A stretch of DNA of 23,646 nucleotides, from positions 1 through 23,646 of the forward strand of contig CANFIE010000011.1 in assembly GCA_947446625.1 (NCBI GenBank), given 5' to 3'. A program made the position numbers and the translations under genes. The notes under the pieces were generated by a model. The model was not told the DNA's origin. It saw only the letters and a list, made by a program, of their open reading frames with translations, and did no database searches. Origin of the DNA: Acetobacteraceae bacterium (GTDB lineage Bacteria > Pseudomonadota > Alphaproteobacteria > Acetobacterales > Acetobacteraceae). The number at the start of each line of letters is the position of its first letter. Position 1 is the stretch's first letter. Shown one piece after another: positions 7,927 to 15,654 of the stretch.

Positions 7927-9399
7927 TCAGCCTGCCGCGCGCAGCCGGGTGATTTCCGCGAACAGCAGCTGGCTGTGGTCCAGGCTGCGGGCCAGTTCCG
8001 CCTGGCAAAGGTCCAGGTGCTGGCGCAGGTCCAGCGCATAGGTCTCGGCCGCTTGTTGCGACTGGCGCAGATGCGCCACCACGCCCGGTTCAACCCGCAG
8101 CGCATGCAGCCGGGCAACCTCCCCATTGCTGGCGGCCAGCGCCAGGCTGAGTTGCGTGGCGAGCCAATCCTCGCCCTGTGCCGGGGCGGGCAAGGCGCCT
8201 GCCAGGCAGGCAGCCAGGCGGGCAATCCGCGTGGCCTCGCGCAGTTGCGCTGCCGCGCGGGCCGCCGCCAGGCTGGCGCGCACGCTGTGCCGGCGGTGCC
8301 ACAGGCGCAGCGCCTGGGCGGCCAGGCCGGAGCAGTCGGGCGGTTCAAGCGGGAACAGTGCATCCTGCTGGCCATAGGTTGCCAGGGCGCCATGCAGCTT
8401 GGTGCGGGTGTATTCATCCACCGGCAGGCCCAGGCAGGGCACGCCGGCGGCCAGGCCGAACACCAGGGGATGGTAGCGGCTGCTGATGATCAGGCTGGCG
8501 CCGGCAGCGGCGGCCACGGCGGCGGCCACCTGCGGCAGGGGAAGCACCCGCAGCGGCAGCCGGCGGGCCAGGGCGGCGGCCATGTCGAGGTCTGCGGGCT
8601 GCCCCGGCTGGGCTGGCGCGGCATGCGGCAGGAAAACCAGATCGGCCGGGATTTCCTGGGCCAGGCGACCCAGTTCCGCTGCCAATGCGTCCAGCCAGGG
8701 GTTGGCGTCCTCCAGCGGCGTGAAGGCGTGCAGGGTGAGCAGCAGCATCGGCCGGGCCGGCGGCGCCTGGGCCGCGGCCGGCACCAGCGCGGCGGCATCG
8801 TCGGCCTGCAGGTGCAGCAGGGCGGGCGCCACGCCCAACTGCCGCGCCAGCGCGTAGGAAGCGGCTTCCCGCACCCCAACCCACTGCGCGGCGCCCAGCA
8901 GTTCCGCCACCAGGGGCTGGTCCTCGGCGTTCAGCCAGGGGCCGATGGTCTGGCCCAGGATAATGACCGGGCGGCCCAGCGCCCGGGCCAGCCGCACCAT
9001 GGCCAGACGTTCCAGGATATGCCCTGGCCAGGCACTGCACAGGTTGCCGCCACCGGAGATGACCAGCGCCTCGGCGGTCAGCATGGCGTGCATGGCTGGT
9101 GGTGCGGCGGCGCCTTGCAGCGCGGCGGCCTGCATGGCTTCGATTTGCGCGCGTTCCGCACCGCGCGTGGGCGATACGGTGGCGAAGTCGAGCCGCGCCA
9201 CGGCTTGCACGCCAAGCCGGGCAGCGGTGGCGGCCGGCGCACCCGAGGCAACCACCAGCGCGGCATCGGGCAGCAATTGCCGGAACAGCGCCAGGTTGGC
9301 TTCGAGCATTGCTTCGTCGCCGACATGCCAACTCGCCGGGCCGCCGACATCGGCGAGGAAGAGCAGGCTGCGCGGCGAGTGGCTCACGCCCGGCGCCAC
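7927..9399 (-). CDS. Polysaccharide pyruvyl transferase family protein with coiled-coil tail
   Basis: 490 residues from GTG 9399. A second GTG at residue 5 (9387) overlaps the upstream stop as GTGA and is equally likely. Early there is a GDEAML motif (28-33, compare the family's GNxGDEAL), then VISGGGNLCSAWPG (113-126), VIILGQTIGPW (145-155) and ISSRYHPLVFGLAAGVP in the second half, the hallmark segments of the PS_pyruv_trans family (CsaB, WcaK, AmsJ). Family members move a pyruvyl ketal, or in some cases another group, onto glycans. The last 45 residues (about 446-490) form a heptad-like tail containing YALDLRQHL, which is not part of the enzyme fold. It is co-transcribed with the PhyH gene upstream. 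Confidence 0.85.
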   Translation of the reverse strand: MAPGVSHSPRSLLFLADVGGPASWHVGDEAMLEANLALFRQLLPDAALVVASGAPAATAARLGVQAVARLDFATVSPTRGAERAQIEAMQAAALQGAAAPPAMHAMLTAEALVISGGGNLCSAWPGHILERLAMVRLARALGRPVIILGQTIGPWLNAEDQPLVAELLGAAQWVGVREAASYALARQLGVAPALLHLQADDAAALVPAAAQAPPARPMLLLTLHAFTPLEDANPWLDALAAELGRLAQEIPADLVFLPHAAPAQPGQPADLDMAAALARRLPLRVLPLPQVAAAVAAAAGASLIISSRYHPLVFGLAAGVPCLGLPVDEYTRTKLHGALATYGQQDALFPLEPPDCSGLAAQALRLWHRRHSVRASLAAARAAAQLREATRIARLAACLAGALPAPAQGEDWLATQLSLALAASNGEVARLHALRVEPGVVAHLRQSQQAAETYALDLRQHLDLCQAELARSLDHSQLLFAEITRLRAAG

Positions 9400-10364
9400 C
9401 AGCGCCGAGGCGCCGCGGCGGCGGCGCGTTGCCTGGCCAGTTCGGCCTCAAGGCTGTGGGCGTAGCGCGTTGCCTCGGCCATGGCGCCGTGCAGCGCTTC
9501 ATTCTCCTGGCGCAGGCTCAGCGCATAGCGCTCAGCCTCGCGGAAGCTGACGGCGTGGGTGTCGCGCTCGGTGCGCAGCTGTTCGACATAGGGATAGTCG
9601 GCCGTGGCGGCCTCGCCCCAGATCATCGGGAAAGGTTGGCCGGTGAGGGTGCTGCGGGTGCGGCCGTCCATGCAGACCATGGTGAAGGCGCGGCGCGGCG
9701 CCTGGGTGCGGTTGACGCCGGAGCGATGCAGCAACCAGTTGTGCAACAGCACCGCATGGCCGGCGGGAACTTCCAGCGGGCGGATGCGGTCAGGCGTGCA
9801 ATGCATGGCCACGTGGTCTTCGCGCACCGTGCTGCCGAACAGGCTGAGCATGCCGTGGCGGTGCGAGCCGGGCACCACGTCCATGCAGCCATTCTGGGTG
9901 GTGGCGTCGTCGATCGCCACCCAGATGGTCACCAGCGGGTCGTGGTCCAGCTTCCACACATCGCCGCCATCCTGGTGCCAGGGCAGGTGGGTGCCCTGCC
10001 CGGCCGGTTTGTTCATGATCATGGCGCGGAAGATGGAGACCGGTGCGTGTTCACCATAAACCCGACCGGCGATGGCGCGGAACAGCGGGTGGCGGATCAG
10101 CGGCAGGAAGACGTCGTCATGCTCCAGCCCTTGGATTTTGCGATAGCCGAGGGTACCGCTGTCGAAGCGCGCCACCGCGTCGGGCAGTTCCGCATAGGCG
10201 CCGCCGGTATCCAGTTGCATCTGCACGCCGGGATTGACGTGTTGGCCCAGGGCAAGGTCATCGGCGCGTTGACACAGCGCCCGCAACTGCGCCGGTTCCG
10301 CCACCTGGCCCAAGGGCAGGAAGCCTTCGAGAGTATAACGATCCCAGTCTGCATCGGTAATCAT
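9384..10364 (-). CDS. Phytanoyl-CoA dioxygenase (PhyH) family protein with coiled-coil tail
   Basis: 326 residues. The Fe(II) facial triad is visible: H130 and D132 in WHQDGG, and H213 in LLHNWLLHRSG, with R219 placed for 2-oxoglutarate. IDDATTQNGCMDVVPGSHRHG (151-171) is the usual PhyH core. These enzymes hydroxylate small molecules or lipids. In a glycan locus the substrate could be a sugar or lipid part, but that is inference. Residues about 265-315 form a coiled-coil-like tail with YALSLRQENEAL and YAHSLEAELARQ, then a basic RRWWRR end that may bind membrane. It overlaps the pyruvyl transferase gene by 4 or 16 bases, depending on that start. The 117-base gap 10365-10481 behind it holds no gene that I can see. 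Confidence 0.87.
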   Translation of the reverse strand: MITDADWDRYTLEGFLPLGQVAEPAQLRALCQRADDLALGQHVNPGVQMQLDTGGAYAELPDAVARFDSGTLGYRKIQGLEHDDVFLPLIRHPLFRAIAGRVYGEHAPVSIFRAMIMNKPAGQGTHLPWHQDGGDVWKLDHDPLVTIWVAIDDATTQNGCMDVVPGSHRHGMLSLFGSTVREDHVAMHCTPDRIRPLEVPAGHAVLLHNWLLHRSGVNRTQAPRRAFTMVCMDGRTRSTLTGQPFPMIWGEAATADYPYVEQLRTERDTHAVSFREAERYALSLRQENEALHGAMAEATRYAHSLEAELARQRAAAAAPRRWWRRA

Positions 10365-10481
10365 TTGTCAGCATACCGCGTTGCGATGCAGGGGGGCAAC
10401 GCCGGGGACAGGTGCTGCCGGCTGGAGTCGATTGTGCCGCGCGGCCTGCAGCGCTGCTGCGACCAGCCTGACGCCCGGCCG

Positions 10482-11171
10482 CTAAGCCCCGCCCGCTTCC
10501 ACCCGGCCATCCCGCAGTTCCACCAGCCGGTCGAAGCGGCTGAAGATCTTGTCGTCATGCGTCACCACAATCACCGCCGCCTGTTGCTCGCGCGCCACTT
10601 GGCGCAGCAGGTCCATCACCACCTGGGCGCGCTCGCTGTCCAGCGCGGCGGTTGGCTCGTCGGCCAGAATGATGCGCGGATTGTTGGCCAGGGCGCGGGC
10701 GATGGCGACGCGCTGCGCCTCACCGCCCGAGAGCTTGGCCGGCATGGCGCTGGCGCGCTTGCCCACCTGCAGGTGGTCCAGCAGGGCACGGGCGCGGCGG
10801 CGGGCTTCGTCCAGCGGCACGTGGTTCAGCGTCATCGCCAGCGCCACATTGTCGGTGGCATCCAGGAAGGGCAGCAGGTTGTGGAATTGGAAGATGAAGC
10901 CGATCTTCTCCCGTCGCAGCGCCCGCAGGTCGGCGCGCGACCAGCGGCCATCCCATACCGTCTCACCGGCCAGGCGCAGTGTGCCGGCATCGGGTTCCAG
11001 GATGCAGGCCACCAGGTTCAGCAGCGTGGACTTGCCACTGCCCGAAGGACCGCGCAGCCCGACCACTTCGCCGGCATCCACGCTCAGCGTGATGTCGGCC
11101 AGGGCTTGCACCCGCGCCTCGCCAGCGCCGAAGCCCTTGCTGATGCCGCACAGCTCCACCAGTGCGCTCAT
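10482..11171 (-). CDS. ABC transporter ATPase, MacB/LolD/DevA type
   Basis: 229 residues, a single ATPase domain: Walker A GPSGSGKST (41-49), Q-loop FQFHNLLPFLDATDNV (94-109), signature LSGGE (147-151), Walker B IILADEPTAALD (167-178) and switch H205. The FQ.HNLLP..D..DNV wording and small size place it with ATPases that partner FtsX-like permeases. It overlaps the permease gene by ATGA (11168-11171) and is last in the operon that begins with arsR. With the HlyD protein it forms a three-part export system like DevBCA or MacAB split into separate chains. The substrate is unknown. Confidence 0.92.
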   Translation of the reverse strand: MSALVELCGISKGFGAGEARVQALADITLSVDAGEVVGLRGPSGSGKSTLLNLVACILEPDAGTLRLAGETVWDGRWSRADLRALRREKIGFIFQFHNLLPFLDATDNVALAMTLNHVPLDEARRRARALLDHLQVGKRASAMPAKLSGGEAQRVAIARALANNPRIILADEPTAALDSERAQVVMDLLRQVAREQQAAVIVVTHDDKIFSRFDRLVELRDGRVEAGGA

Positions 11172-12376
11172 CCGCCAAGCGCCTGGGCAGGCTCGATGCG
11201 CAGCGCGTAGCGCACGCCGAGCAGGCTGGCGAGCAGGCAGATGACGAAGACCAGCACGCCGAAGCCGCTGACTTCCTCCACCCCCAGCACCACGCGGCGG
11301 GGGAAATGGTCCTTCACCGCCAGCAGCAGCGATGTGCCACTGACAAAGCTGACCGCGCCCAGCAGCAGCGCCTGCTGCATCACCAGCGCCACAATGGTGC
11401 GGTCTGGCGCGCCAATCAGCTTCAGCGTGGCAATCTCGCGCATCTTGTCCATCGTCAGCGTGTAGATGATCAGCGCTACAATCACCGCCGAGACCAGCAG
11501 CAGAACGGTGGTGAACAGGCCAATCTGCTTGCGCGCCTTGTCCACCACGCTGCGGGTCAGCACATTCTCCTGCTCGGCGCCGGTCAGGGCGGAAAAATGT
11601 TTCCAGCGGCGGATCTCGGCGGCCACCGCTGTTGCATCGGCGTGGGGCGAGAGCCGGGCGATCACGGCATTCACCGTATCCTGCGGCGGCGCGCCGCCAC
11701 CGCCCTGTTGCGCCCGGCGCGCCGCCGGGGGCGAAAGGCGGAACTGCAAATCCTGGCTGTCGCGCAGTGTTATCCAGGCCAAGGGGTCACCGCCGGTGGA
11801 AACGGCGCGGGTGGAAATACCAACCACGCGGTAGCGCAGATTGGCCATCTCCACCACGGCGCCCAACGGCAGGCCGGCGCTGCGGTCCGCCACCATTTCC
11901 AGCCGGCCACGGGTGATGCCGCGACCTTCGAGGATGCCGGGCGGTCCGCCCGGGCGGTCCGGCTCATAGCCCACCACCTGCAGGCGCAGCACCGTGCCGC
12001 TGCGTTGCCGCCCGGCCTCGCCGGCACGTTCGCGCACCTGGTCCTCATCCGGCACCACGCCGCCCGGGCCTCCGCCATGGCGCGCTTCCACGGTCTGGAA
12101 GGTGAGGCTGCCGGCTTCGCGCACGCCGGGCAGCCGGGCCACGGCCTCGCGCACATCGCCCGGTATGCGGCTGGCCTCGGCGAAGGGGCCGCGTGAGCCG
12201 CCCTCCACCACCCACAGGTCGGCGCGCATGTTCCGCGCCAGGGAAAGCGCTTCCTCCACCACGCCGCCGTAAATGCCCACCATGGCCAGCGCCACGCCCA
12301 GCAGCAGGCCCAGGCCAACGCAGGTCAGCAGGAAGCGGCCGAGGTTGTGGCGCAGGTCGCGCAGGGCCAGGTTCAT
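11168..12376 (-). CDS. FtsX-like ABC permease (DevC/MacB-permease type)
   Basis: 402 residues from ATG 12376, which overlaps the HlyD stop as ATGA; a longer in-frame start at 12532 runs through the HlyD gene and is rejected. One membrane span lies near 14-40, then a large periplasmic domain (about 45-265), then three spans (about 280-305, 325-350, 365-390) with MREIATLKLIGAP after the second span, typical of FtsX permeases. The protein ends YALRIEPAQALGG, also usual. Such permeases work as mechanotransmitters that drive export from the periplasm through an adaptor and an outer membrane channel. No TolC-like gene is in the window. Confidence 0.9.
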   Translation of the reverse strand: MNLALRDLRHNLGRFLLTCVGLGLLLGVALAMVGIYGGVVEEALSLARNMRADLWVVEGGSRGPFAEASRIPGDVREAVARLPGVREAGSLTFQTVEARHGGGPGGVVPDEDQVRERAGEAGRQRSGTVLRLQVVGYEPDRPGGPPGILEGRGITRGRLEMVADRSAGLPLGAVVEMANLRYRVVGISTRAVSTGGDPLAWITLRDSQDLQFRLSPPAARRAQQGGGGAPPQDTVNAVIARLSPHADATAVAAEIRRWKHFSALTGAEQENVLTRSVVDKARKQIGLFTTVLLLVSAVIVALIIYTLTMDKMREIATLKLIGAPDRTIVALVMQQALLLGAVSFVSGTSLLLAVKDHFPRRVVLGVEEVSGFGVLVFVICLLASLLGVRYALRIEPAQALGG

Positions 12377-13509
12377 TCGGCACGCGCCGCCTGGCCCGGC
12401 CGCAGCGCGTGCGGCAACTGCGTCACCACCGCCAGCGCGGCGTGTTCCGGCGCCAGTGCCAGCCGTGCATCCAGCGTGCGGGCGATGAAGCGCACCGCTT
12501 CCTGCCGCAGCACGCCATCGGCGATGATCCAAACGCGGCCGCTGGCGCCGTCAAAGCCCTCCACCGCCACTTCCGGCACCAGGCGGGCGCTGGGCAGGCG
12601 GGCGGTTTCCACCTCCATCTGCACCTGTTCGCCCAGCACCATGCGGGGCGGGCAATTCTCGCAGCGGGCGTAGATGCGGCGTTCCTCGGTAACGCGATCG
12701 CTTTCCAGGCCAATGCGCACAATGCGCGCGGCAAACACCGTGCCGGGCAGCGAGCGCAGGCGCAACGCGGCTGGCTGGCCTTCGCGGATCTGTCCGGCGC
12801 GGCCTTCGTCGACATAAGCCAGCGCCCATATCGTGGCCGGGTCCATCAGCGTGAATACTGACTCGCTTGGCGCCAGCGCGCTGCCCAATTCGCGTTGGCG
12901 GCTGACCACCACGGCATCATAGGGCGCCACCAGCGTGTGCTTGGCCAGCGCGGTTTGCTCGGCCATCAGGGTGGCGCGGGCATCGGCCAGTGCGGCGCGG
13001 GCCACGGCCAGGTCGGCACGGGCCACGCCAAGGTCGGCGGCGGCGGCGGTGGCTTCGGTTTCGGCCAGTTCCGCCACTTCCACCGAGGTGGTGCCGCGTG
13101 CCGTCAACTCGCGCCGCCGATTGGCCAGGGTGCGCTTTTGCTGCGCCTGGGCGGTGGCGCGTTCCAGCGCGGCGGCCACGCGCAATTGCTGCGCTTCGGC
13201 GCTTTGCAGCCCGGCTTCGGCCTTGGCCACGCGGGCCTGCTGTGCCGCCGGATGCAACTGCGCCAGTACCTGGCCGGCGGTCACGCGGTCGCCATGGTCG
13301 GCGTGCAGCGCCACCAGCGTGCCGGCCACCTCAAAGCCGATGCGCGAGGTGACCTGTGCCTCGATGGTCCCGAGGCCGAAGACGCGGATCGGGACATCCT
13401 GCTCCAGTGCCGCCACTGGCAGCGTGACAGCACGATGCCGCAGCGCCCAGGCGCCGCCAGCCAGGGCAACACCAAGCAGCGCCAGGCCAGCGATCAGTTT
13501 CGGGCGCAT
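12373..13509 (-). CDS. HlyD-family periplasmic adaptor with a CxxC motif
   Basis: 378 residues from ATG 13509; an in-frame start at 13581 would run back over the DUF2892 gene and is rejected. An N-terminal membrane anchor (about 5-23) is followed by a split lipoyl domain (GFEVAGTLVALHADHGDRV), a long alanine-rich helical hairpin (about 90-190), and the second lipoyl half with APYDAVVVSRQ. A beta barrel follows. In it, ARCENCPP places C283 and C286 as a CxxCP pair on the periplasmic side, uncommon for adaptors in general. It could bind metal or respond to redox. It starts 10 bases after the DUF2892 stop and overlaps the permease start. Confidence 0.9.
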   Translation of the reverse strand: MRPKLIAGLALLGVALAGGAWALRHRAVTLPVAALEQDVPIRVFGLGTIEAQVTSRIGFEVAGTLVALHADHGDRVTAGQVLAQLHPAAQQARVAKAEAGLQSAEAQQLRVAAALERATAQAQQKRTLANRRRELTARGTTSVEVAELAETEATAAAADLGVARADLAVARAALADARATLMAEQTALAKHTLVAPYDAVVVSRQRELGSALAPSESVFTLMDPATIWALAYVDEGRAGQIREGQPAALRLRSLPGTVFAARIVRIGLESDRVTEERRIYARCENCPPRMVLGEQVQMEVETARLPSARLVPEVAVEGFDGASGRVWIIADGVLRQEAVRFIARTLDARLALAPEHAALAVVTQLPHALRPGQAARAE

Positions 13510-13519
13510 GCGGTGCGGC

Positions 13520-13717
13520 TCAGCCGCCCAGGCGCGGGCAGGTTCGCAGCCCGAGGATGGTGTAGAGCGGGCAGGTGCCAACCAGCCCGGTCACCAGCGG
13601 CACCAGCCCCACCAGTCCCCACCAGCCAAGCGGGGTGAGATACCCGGCCGCGAGCAGCCCCAGGCCGAGCAAGATCCGCAGAACTTTGTCGATACCGCCA
13701 ACGTTTTGAGCAAACAT
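13520..13717 (-). CDS. DUF2892 (YgaP-like) small membrane protein, copy 1
   Basis: 65 residues with two hydrophobic segments. It matches the DUF2892 pattern: NVGGIDKVLRILLGLGLLAAG at the start, then PLVTGLVGTCPLYTILGLRTC. Its two cysteines (49 and 60 approximately) are in the family positions. CAGGAGAA precedes the ATG. DUF2892 also forms the membrane part of the rhodanese YgaP and often accompanies sulfur-related genes. Its biochemical role as a stand-alone protein is not known to me. Its place between ccoG and the adaptor suggests membrane redox or sulfur handling. Confidence 0.88.
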   Translation of the reverse strand: MFAQNVGGIDKVLRILLGLGLLAAGYLTPLGWWGLVGLVPLVTGLVGTCPLYTILGLRTCPRLGG

Positions 13718-13730
13718 GGTGTTCTCCTGG

Positions 13731-15209
13731 TTACGGCCTGGGGCCGAGGAATACGCTCTCCGCCGAGGTCACCACATGGCCCTCGGCATCCAGCAGGCGG
13801 AAGCGCACCGGCACGCTTTCCGGCAGGCGCAGCCCGGCGGCCGAGGTCACCAGGGCACGCCATTCGGTAATGCCATCGCCGCGCGTCGCCACCAGCGGCC
13901 GGCCCGCCGCATCCTGCGCCGTATCCTGTACCGCCAGGGTCAGCCCGGCCGGAGCTTCCAGCACCAGCGCGTAGTCCTGGTGTTCGCGCAGCTTGTTGGC
14001 CAGTTTCAGCGTATAGGCATTGCGCAGGCCGCCATCGGCCAGGCGCACGAAGATCGGTGCCCGGTCGCGCAGTACCGCCAAGGTCAGCGTACTGCGCAGC
14101 AGGAAGCTGACGCCCATGATGCCGGCCACCAGCACGCCGGCATAAACCAAGGTGCGAGCGCGGATCAGCCGGGGCACGTGGCGCACCGCCATGCCGGCGG
14201 CCAGGCGTTTGGGCCCCGGCGCGCAGGGTGCCGCCGCCGTGGCACTGGCCGCAAGGTTGGTCGCGGTCTCAAAGCCGATCAGTCCTTCCGGCCGATGCAG
14301 CTTGCGCATCACATCGTCGCAGGCGTCGATGCACAGGCCGCAGCCGATGCAGGAAAGCTGCGTGCCTTCGCGGATATCAACGCCCGTTGGGCATACGTGG
14401 AAGCATTCGCCGCAGTCGATGCAATCGCCAGCATCCTTGGCGCGGGCCTTGCCGCGCGGCTCACCGCGCCATTCGCGGTAGGATACCACCAGGCTGTTCT
14501 CGTCCAGCATCGCGGCCTGGAAGCGCGGCCAGGGGCACATGTAGGTGCACAGCTGCTCTCGCGCCCATCCGGCGAACAGATAGGTGGTCAGCGTGAACAG
14601 GCCGAAGAAGAAGTAGGTCTTGGCCGTGGCCGCACCGATGAGGAGGTCCCACGTCACGGTCGGCGCATCCTGGAAGTACATGATCCAGGCGCCGCCAGTG
14701 GCCGCGGCAATCACCACCCAGGCACCATGTGTCGCCGCTTTCAGCGCCAGCTTGCGCGGGCCCCAGGGTTGCGCGTCCAGCTTCATGCGGGCATTGCGGT
14801 CGCCCTGTATCCAGCGCTCAACCAGCATGAACAGGTCGGTCCACACCGTCTGTGGGCAGGTGAAGCCGCACCACACCCGGCCGAACAGCGAGGTGGCCAT
14901 GAACAGGCCGATGGCACCGAGGATGAGCAGGCCTGTGAGGTAGTAGACTTCCTGCGGCCAGATCTCGATGAAGAAGAAGTAGAGCCGGCCATGGGTCATA
15001 TCCACCAGCACCGCCTGGTCCGGTGCGCCCGGCCCACGGTTCCAGCGCAGCCAGGGCACCACGTAGTAGGCGGCCAGACACAGCGCCAGGATGAGCCATT
15101 TGGCCCGCCGCACCGGGCCATGAATGGCCTTGGGATAGACCTTTACCCGCGGGGCGTAGAGCGGCTGGTCCTCAGCGGCAACCGGCTTGGCCTGCAGCAG
15201 CTTTTCCAT
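13731..15209 (-). CDS. ccoG: CcoG (RdxA/FixG) membrane ferredoxin-like protein
   Basis: 492 residues. Several membrane spans lie within 36-215; WCGFTCPQ (C114, C118) and CTYMCPWPR (C221, C225) carry the membrane-side CxxxCP pairs. Two 4Fe-4S sites follow: C263, C266, C269, C273 and C287, C290, C293, C297. One span (about 350-370) leads into a C-terminal periplasmic Ig-like FixG_C domain. AGGTGGAA lies before the ATG. Known role: electron transfer and copper reduction during cbb3-type oxidase assembly. Here no ccoNOQP or ccoHIS gene is near; instead it sits second in an ArsR-led operon with DUF2892 and an exporter. It may therefore be a specialised paralog acting in sulfur or metal redox chemistry. 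Confidence 0.93.
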   Translation of the reverse strand: MEKLLQAKPVAAEDQPLYAPRVKVYPKAIHGPVRRAKWLILALCLAAYYVVPWLRWNRGPGAPDQAVLVDMTHGRLYFFFIEIWPQEVYYLTGLLILGAIGLFMATSLFGRVWCGFTCPQTVWTDLFMLVERWIQGDRNARMKLDAQPWGPRKLALKAATHGAWVVIAAATGGAWIMYFQDAPTVTWDLLIGAATAKTYFFFGLFTLTTYLFAGWAREQLCTYMCPWPRFQAAMLDENSLVVSYREWRGEPRGKARAKDAGDCIDCGECFHVCPTGVDIREGTQLSCIGCGLCIDACDDVMRKLHRPEGLIGFETATNLAASATAAAPCAPGPKRLAAGMAVRHVPRLIRARTLVYAGVLVAGIMGVSFLLRSTLTLAVLRDRAPIFVRLADGGLRNAYTLKLANKLREHQDYALVLEAPAGLTLAVQDTAQDAAGRPLVATRGDGITEWRALVTSAAGLRLPESVPVRFRLLDAEGHVVTSAESVFLGPRP

Positions 15210-15222
15210 GGTTCCACCTGGC

Positions 15223-15567
15223 TCAGGGCGAGCGTTGGAGCGATGCGGGAGCGTCTTCCGGGCAGAATAATTCGCGCAGCGTGTGCAGCAGCCGCGCCAC
15301 CTTGGGATCGGCCAGGCGGTACCAGATGGTCTGGCCCTCGCGTCGGGTTGCTACCAACCCATCTTCGCGCAGCAGTGCCAGGTGCTGCGACAGCGCCGAT
15401 TGCGAAAGCCCCACTTCAGCGACCAGGCCGCCCACATGGCATTCGCCGGCGCCGGCCAGGTGGCACAACACCAGCAGGCGCTTTTCATGCGCCAGCAGGC
15501 GCAGCAGGCGGGCGGCCTCGGCCGCCTTTTCCTGCATGATGTTGAGAGTTGGGTCGGTCAGTGACAT
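15223..15567 (-). CDS. ArsR-family repressor, SqrR/BigR-like
   Basis: 114 residues, a winged helix with recognition helix LSQSALSQHLALLREDGLV (54-72) and wing TRREGQTIWYRL. The wording is that of the SqrR/BigR subgroup, whose two cysteines form a tetrasulfide or disulfide with persulfides. C35 (LLVLC) and C102 (ELFCPE) sit at the equivalent places; a one-residue insertion makes their spacing 67 instead of 66. A third cysteine, C43 (GECHVGG), is extra. No ArsR metal site of the ELCVCDL kind is seen. It is first in its operon, 13 bases before ccoG, and probably autoregulates through the palindrome just upstream. Confidence 0.88.
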   Translation of the reverse strand: MSLTDPTLNIMQEKAAEAARLLRLLAHEKRLLVLCHLAGAGECHVGGLVAEVGLSQSALSQHLALLREDGLVATRREGQTIWYRLADPKVARLLHTLRELFCPEDAPASLQRSP

Positions 15568-15571
15568 GGAT

Positions 15572-15581
15572 CTTATATAAG
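15572..15581. promoter_or_regulatory. Palindrome CTTATATAAG upstream of arsR, probable operator
   Basis: A perfect ten-base palindrome four bases from the arsR start codon (ATG at 15567 on the - strand). It would overlap a -10 element or the start of the transcript, so bound protein would block expression. The same CTTATAT core occurs in the RND promoter at 20024-20030. The surrounding gap 15568-15654 is AT-rich to about 15615, then GC-rich to the DUF2892 stop. Confidence 0.5.
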
Positions 15582-15654
15582 TCTTTTCTACATTACGTTC
15601 TACTAATTTAACTCATTCCAGCTATGCGCTTCCGGCACAGGCCCGGCGTTGCCC

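Noticed and set aside
10448..10457. Palindrome GCAGCGCTGC in the gap behind the ABC ATPase gene
   Set aside because: A ten-base GC palindrome is expected by chance in this composition and has no T-tract or second copy nearby.
9099..11210. 703-codon open frame on the + strand across PhyH and the ABC ATPase
   Set aside because: It runs through two well-supported genes on the other strand and shows no recognisable domain.
13716..15539. 607-codon open frame on the + strand opposite ccoG and arsR
   Set aside because: Antisense of genes whose cysteine motifs and DNA-binding helix are intact; no independent evidence of coding.
15223..15567. Reading the ArsR protein as an arsenic or cadmium sensor
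   Set aside because: The ELCVCDL-type metal box is absent, and the two cysteines sit where SqrR/BigR proteins have their persulfide-sensing pair; no ars genes are near.
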